Positions 63,375 through 64,000 of a DNA stretch of 64,000 nucleotides are shown in pieces. The stretch is from contig DDAM01000041.1 of NCBI GenBank assembly GCA_002332905.1, forward strand, positions 104,595-168,594, written 5' to 3'. A program made the translations under genes and the position numbers. The notes beneath the pieces are model-generated. The model made no database searches. It was not told the origin of the DNA and saw only the letters and a list, made by a program, of their open reading frames with translations. The DNA is from Firmicutes bacterium UBA2058. GTDB taxonomy: Bacteria; Bacillota; Clostridia; Tissierellales; Sedimentibacteraceae. Every line of letters starts with the position of its first letter. Position 1 is the stretch's first letter.

Positions 63375-63995
63375 ATGTGTGGTAGATATCTATATAGCTT
63401 GGATAATCAAGAATTACGGGAAATTGCTGAAGAAGCTCAAAGAAATTTATATGGTGAATATAAGACAGGTGAAATATATCCAACTAATGTTGCACCTATA
63501 ATTATAAGTAGTGGCAATGTTATTAGACCTGTACTGGCTAAGTGGGGACTTAAAAAGTGGGATAATAAGGGCAATATAATTAATGCTAGGTCTGAGGGAA
63601 TTAAGAAAAAACCTATGTTCAAAAATCTTGTAGAATCTAAGAGGTGTATAGTTCCAGCAAGTGCCTTTTTTGAGTGGAAAGAGATTAGCGACAAGGAAAA
63701 AGAAAAATATATCTTTTATAATAATGATGGTGTTTTATATATGGCTGGCTTATATGAGGTGTATGAGAGTGTGCCTAATGAACAGCTGAGTTTGTTTGAT
63801 TCTAACGATAAGGTAGATAATTTACGCTACACTATTATAACTAAAGCTGCTAGCGGCTCTATGGTAGGAATTCATCAGCGTATGCCAGTTATATTTAATA
63901 AAGAGGAAATAAAAAATTGGCTGCTTGGCGATAGTAAAGTCGATGAGCTTTTAGCTAATAATGATGTTGATTTAAACAAGGATAAAAATGGCTAA
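63375..63995 (+). CDS. SOS response-associated peptidase (YedK/HMCES, SRAP)
   Basis: This protein of 206 residues forms a shielding DNA-protein crosslink with abasic sites in single-stranded DNA. The catalytic Cys is residue 2 (MCGRY), so the ATG at 63375 is the only sensible start although the frame is open upstream. Other active-site residues are present: Asn in NARSEG (about 68-73), Glu in AFFEWKE (about 99-105) and His in GIHQRMPVI (about 171). It follows the endolysin and the third hairpin leader. Its place at the end of a tail locus suggests a role under DNA damage, when such loci are induced; that is inference. Confidence 0.9.
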   Translation: MCGRYLYSLDNQELREIAEEAQRNLYGEYKTGEIYPTNVAPIIISSGNVIRPVLAKWGLKKWDNKGNIINARSEGIKKKPMFKNLVESKRCIVPASAFFEWKEISDKEKEKYIFYNNDGVLYMAGLYEVYESVPNEQLSLFDSNDKVDNLRYTIITKAASGSMVGIHQRMPVIFNKEEIKNWLLGDSKVDELLANNDVDLNKDKNG

Positions 63996-64000
63996 ATGGA

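Overview
The window is AT-rich DNA from a low-GC Gram-positive anaerobe, most likely a member of the Clostridia. This rests on the strong GGAGG ribosome-binding sites, the Firmicutes-type glycolytic operon under a CggR repressor, the rubrerythrin, a membrane pyrophosphatase of the K+-dependent type, NhaC, and tmRNA/SmpB. A genus cannot be fixed from the sequence alone; a Sedimentibacter- or Tissierella-like organism would fit. No tRNA, rRNA, CRISPR array, insertion sequence or integrase was seen.

Positions 1-4.8 kb hold the 3' part of an oligopeptide/dipeptide ABC importer operon (oppC-oppD-oppF and the lipoprotein oppA). Positions 4.9-13.3 kb are central glycolysis: a stand-alone GAPDH with NADP-type cofactor residues, then cggR-gap-pgk-tpiA-gpmI-eno with a CggR-like operator. 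Positions 13.3-23.6 kb carry nhaC (minus strand), secG, hppA, an alpha/beta hydrolase, a membrane-anchored Mur ligase, a D-Ala-D-Ala ligase and rnr. This is the Bacillus-type eno-secG-esterase-rnr-smpB-ssrA backbone interrupted by insertions. A minus-strand block follows at 23.9-30.4 kb: a repeat protein, a MoxR-like AAA ATPase and a metal-dependent peptidase/VWA protein, then an uncharacterised HExxH protein, ssrA (tmRNA), smpB and a MerR/TipAS regulator.

Positions 30.6-45.7 kb are accessory metabolism: an NCS2 nucleobase permease, a tiny Cys/Arg-rich peptide, an HD hydrolase, an M20 peptidase, a HelD-type helicase, a two-gene membrane transporter with an AbgB-like amidohydrolase and a PucR regulator, rubrerythrin, a polar amino acid ABC importer and a hemerythrin.

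Positions 45.8-64 kb are the most distinctive part: a complete contractile phage-tail locus with no integrase, terminase, portal or capsid gene visible. It reads immunity peptidase and repressor / operator array / late regulator / tail terminator, sheath, tube, two tandem assembly chaperones (the second with a textbook -1 frameshift signal), tape measure, LysM hub protein, XkdQ, DUF2577, DUF2634, baseplate J, DUF2313, two alternative tail fibres, XkdX, holins, M23 endolysin and an SRAP (YedK/HMCES) protein. The layout matches an R-type tailocin of the diffocin/PBSX kind. Three copies of a double-hairpin leader ending in TAATGGAGG sit before the early-structural, baseplate and SRAP genes. A decayed fibre-associated gene set follows the second fibre.
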